Origin: Pseudomonas putida
GTDB taxonomy: Bacteria > Pseudomonadota > Gammaproteobacteria > Pseudomonadales > Pseudomonadaceae
Length of the DNA stretch: 64,000 nt
Assembly: GCF_028682175.1 (NCBI RefSeq)
Contig: NZ_JANHKS010000014.1
Location: 1 to 64,000, forward strand
Direction: 5' to 3'
A model generated the notes under the pieces. It searched no databases. It saw nothing but the letters and a program-made list of their open reading frames with translations, and was not told where the DNA came from. Positions within the stretch are counted from its first letter, which is position 1, and each line of letters opens with the position of its first letter. A program made the translations under genes and the position numbers. Positions 63,525 to 64,000 of this stretch are shown in pieces.

Positions 63525-63821
63525 GGTGTATCTCCAAAAACATAATATTCAGTAGTGCTGTGCTGCTCAGGCCAACTGGGCACACGCGAGGTATCATAGT
63601 CGAATTGTGTGAAAGCTGGACTTTTTCAGTAAGAACTTTGCGCCAATGACGCAAATAGATACGTCCAAATCATTTGCCAGTGGCCCGATTCAGGCCTCTT
63701 CGACACCCATCAAACTGTCTCGTCAAATGACTGAAGCCCGCGAGTTTGGCGGGCTTCAGCGATTGCGTCGAAAATCTTCCGCAGGCTGCGGGCGACGCTT
63801 TTGTAGAGAAGTGTAAATTTT
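63525..63821. other. Cold-shock leader/promoter region
   Basis: 297 bases without a gene. The reverse strand has TATGAT (revcomp of 63594-63599), a -10-like box before the csp leader. TGAAGCCCGC...GCGGGCTTCA at 63730-63758 is a hairpin without a clear T tract. Confidence 0.5.
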
Positions 63822-64000
63822 TTATTTTTTGCCCTTCAGGCAGTTTTCGCCCACCGCTTTTTGCAGGCGAGAGGTCATTTCGGTACTCGGAGGCGTCGTT
63901 TTGTCATTCAGCGAAGCAATTTCCTTGTCCGAAAAGTTCTTGTTGATCTGCTGGGCTCCGCACTCGCAATGAGCCTTGACGGCATTGGCGTCCATCCCCG
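63822..64000 (-). CDS. Partial gene: Cys-containing small protein, C-terminal part
   Basis: Reads from the window edge toward the stop at 63822 (TAA). Visible residues include MDANAVKAHCECGAQQINKN, KEIASLNDKTTPPSTEMTSR and LQKAVGENCLKGKK. There are three cysteines. The edge Met could be the start or internal; an N-terminal signal peptide upstream of 64000 is likely. No family was recognised. Confidence 0.6.
   Translation of the reverse strand, partial: GMDANAVKAHCECGAQQINKNFSDKEIASLNDKTTPPSTEMTSRLQKAVGENCLKGKK

Overview
The window looks like chromosomal DNA of a fluorescent Pseudomonas. The evidence is high G+C with strong G/C at third codon positions, many Pseudomonas-type REP/REPIN elements between genes, and gene families typical of the genus: FecI/FecR/TonB-receptor cassettes, Pseudomonas-specific small proteins resembling DUF1654 and DUF6555, dpkA, and an rbs operon containing rbsR. 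No rRNA, tRNA, CRISPR array, integrase or insertion sequence was seen. Product names are family-level readings of the protein sequences; no database search was possible.

Layout. 1-1.65 kb: a small heat-shock protein, an unknown gene and a thioredoxin-like protein. 1.8-5.85 kb: an iron-starvation sigma factor, its anti-sigma factor and a TonB-dependent siderophore receptor, with a Fur-like site in front. 5.86-11.6 kb: a LysR/drug-metabolite-transporter pair, an acetyltransferase, catalase-peroxidase katG and a glutathione S-transferase. 11.6-12.1 kb: a 217-bp tandem array of REPINs. 12.3-16.6 kb: a 27-codon microprotein, then fecI, fecR and fecA (ferric citrate). 16.8-19.0 kb: a minus-strand two-gene unit, namely a CdtB-like (cytolethal distending toxin) nuclease with an unrecognised N-terminal domain and a repeat protein that looks like a beta-propeller lectin. 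This is the most unusual locus in the window. 19.2-22.3 kb: a GntR/UTRA regulator, an MFS transporter and an amidohydrolase. 22.5-28.9 kb: a lipoprotein, a two-component system, a formate/nitrite-type channel, pncA with a hydroxyacid dehydrogenase, and a DUF1345-type membrane protein.

29.2-37.6 kb is a sugar-diacid block: gudD and its permease, a divergent FadR-type regulator, an orphan antitoxin-like gene, cdaR, a diguanylate cyclase and glycerate kinase. 37.7-45.3 kb: a REC-PAS-GGDEF protein, an EmrB-type exporter, LysR regulators, an NmrA-like reductase and a KefC-type antiporter. 45.6-48.7 kb: small proteins, then a divergent DadA/AmaD-like oxidase and dpkA, suggesting D-lysine to L-pipecolate conversion. 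48.8-55.1 kb is a stretch of small genes. It includes two genes behind consensus LexA boxes, a ParD-like gene translationally coupled to a methionine aminopeptidase paralogue, a candidate structured sRNA and a secreted DNase-I-fold protein. 55.4-62.4 kb: rbsBACRKD plus a signal-peptide-bearing nucleoside hydrolase, a full route from extracytoplasmic nucleosides to ribose 5-phosphate. 62.4-64 kb: small proteins, a cold-shock protein and a partial gene.

Themes: two Fur/ECF-controlled iron uptake cassettes bracket peroxide and glutathione defence genes; sugar-acid and nucleoside/ribose catabolism each sit next to dedicated regulators with visible palindromic operators; SOS-controlled small genes cluster near 49-54 kb.
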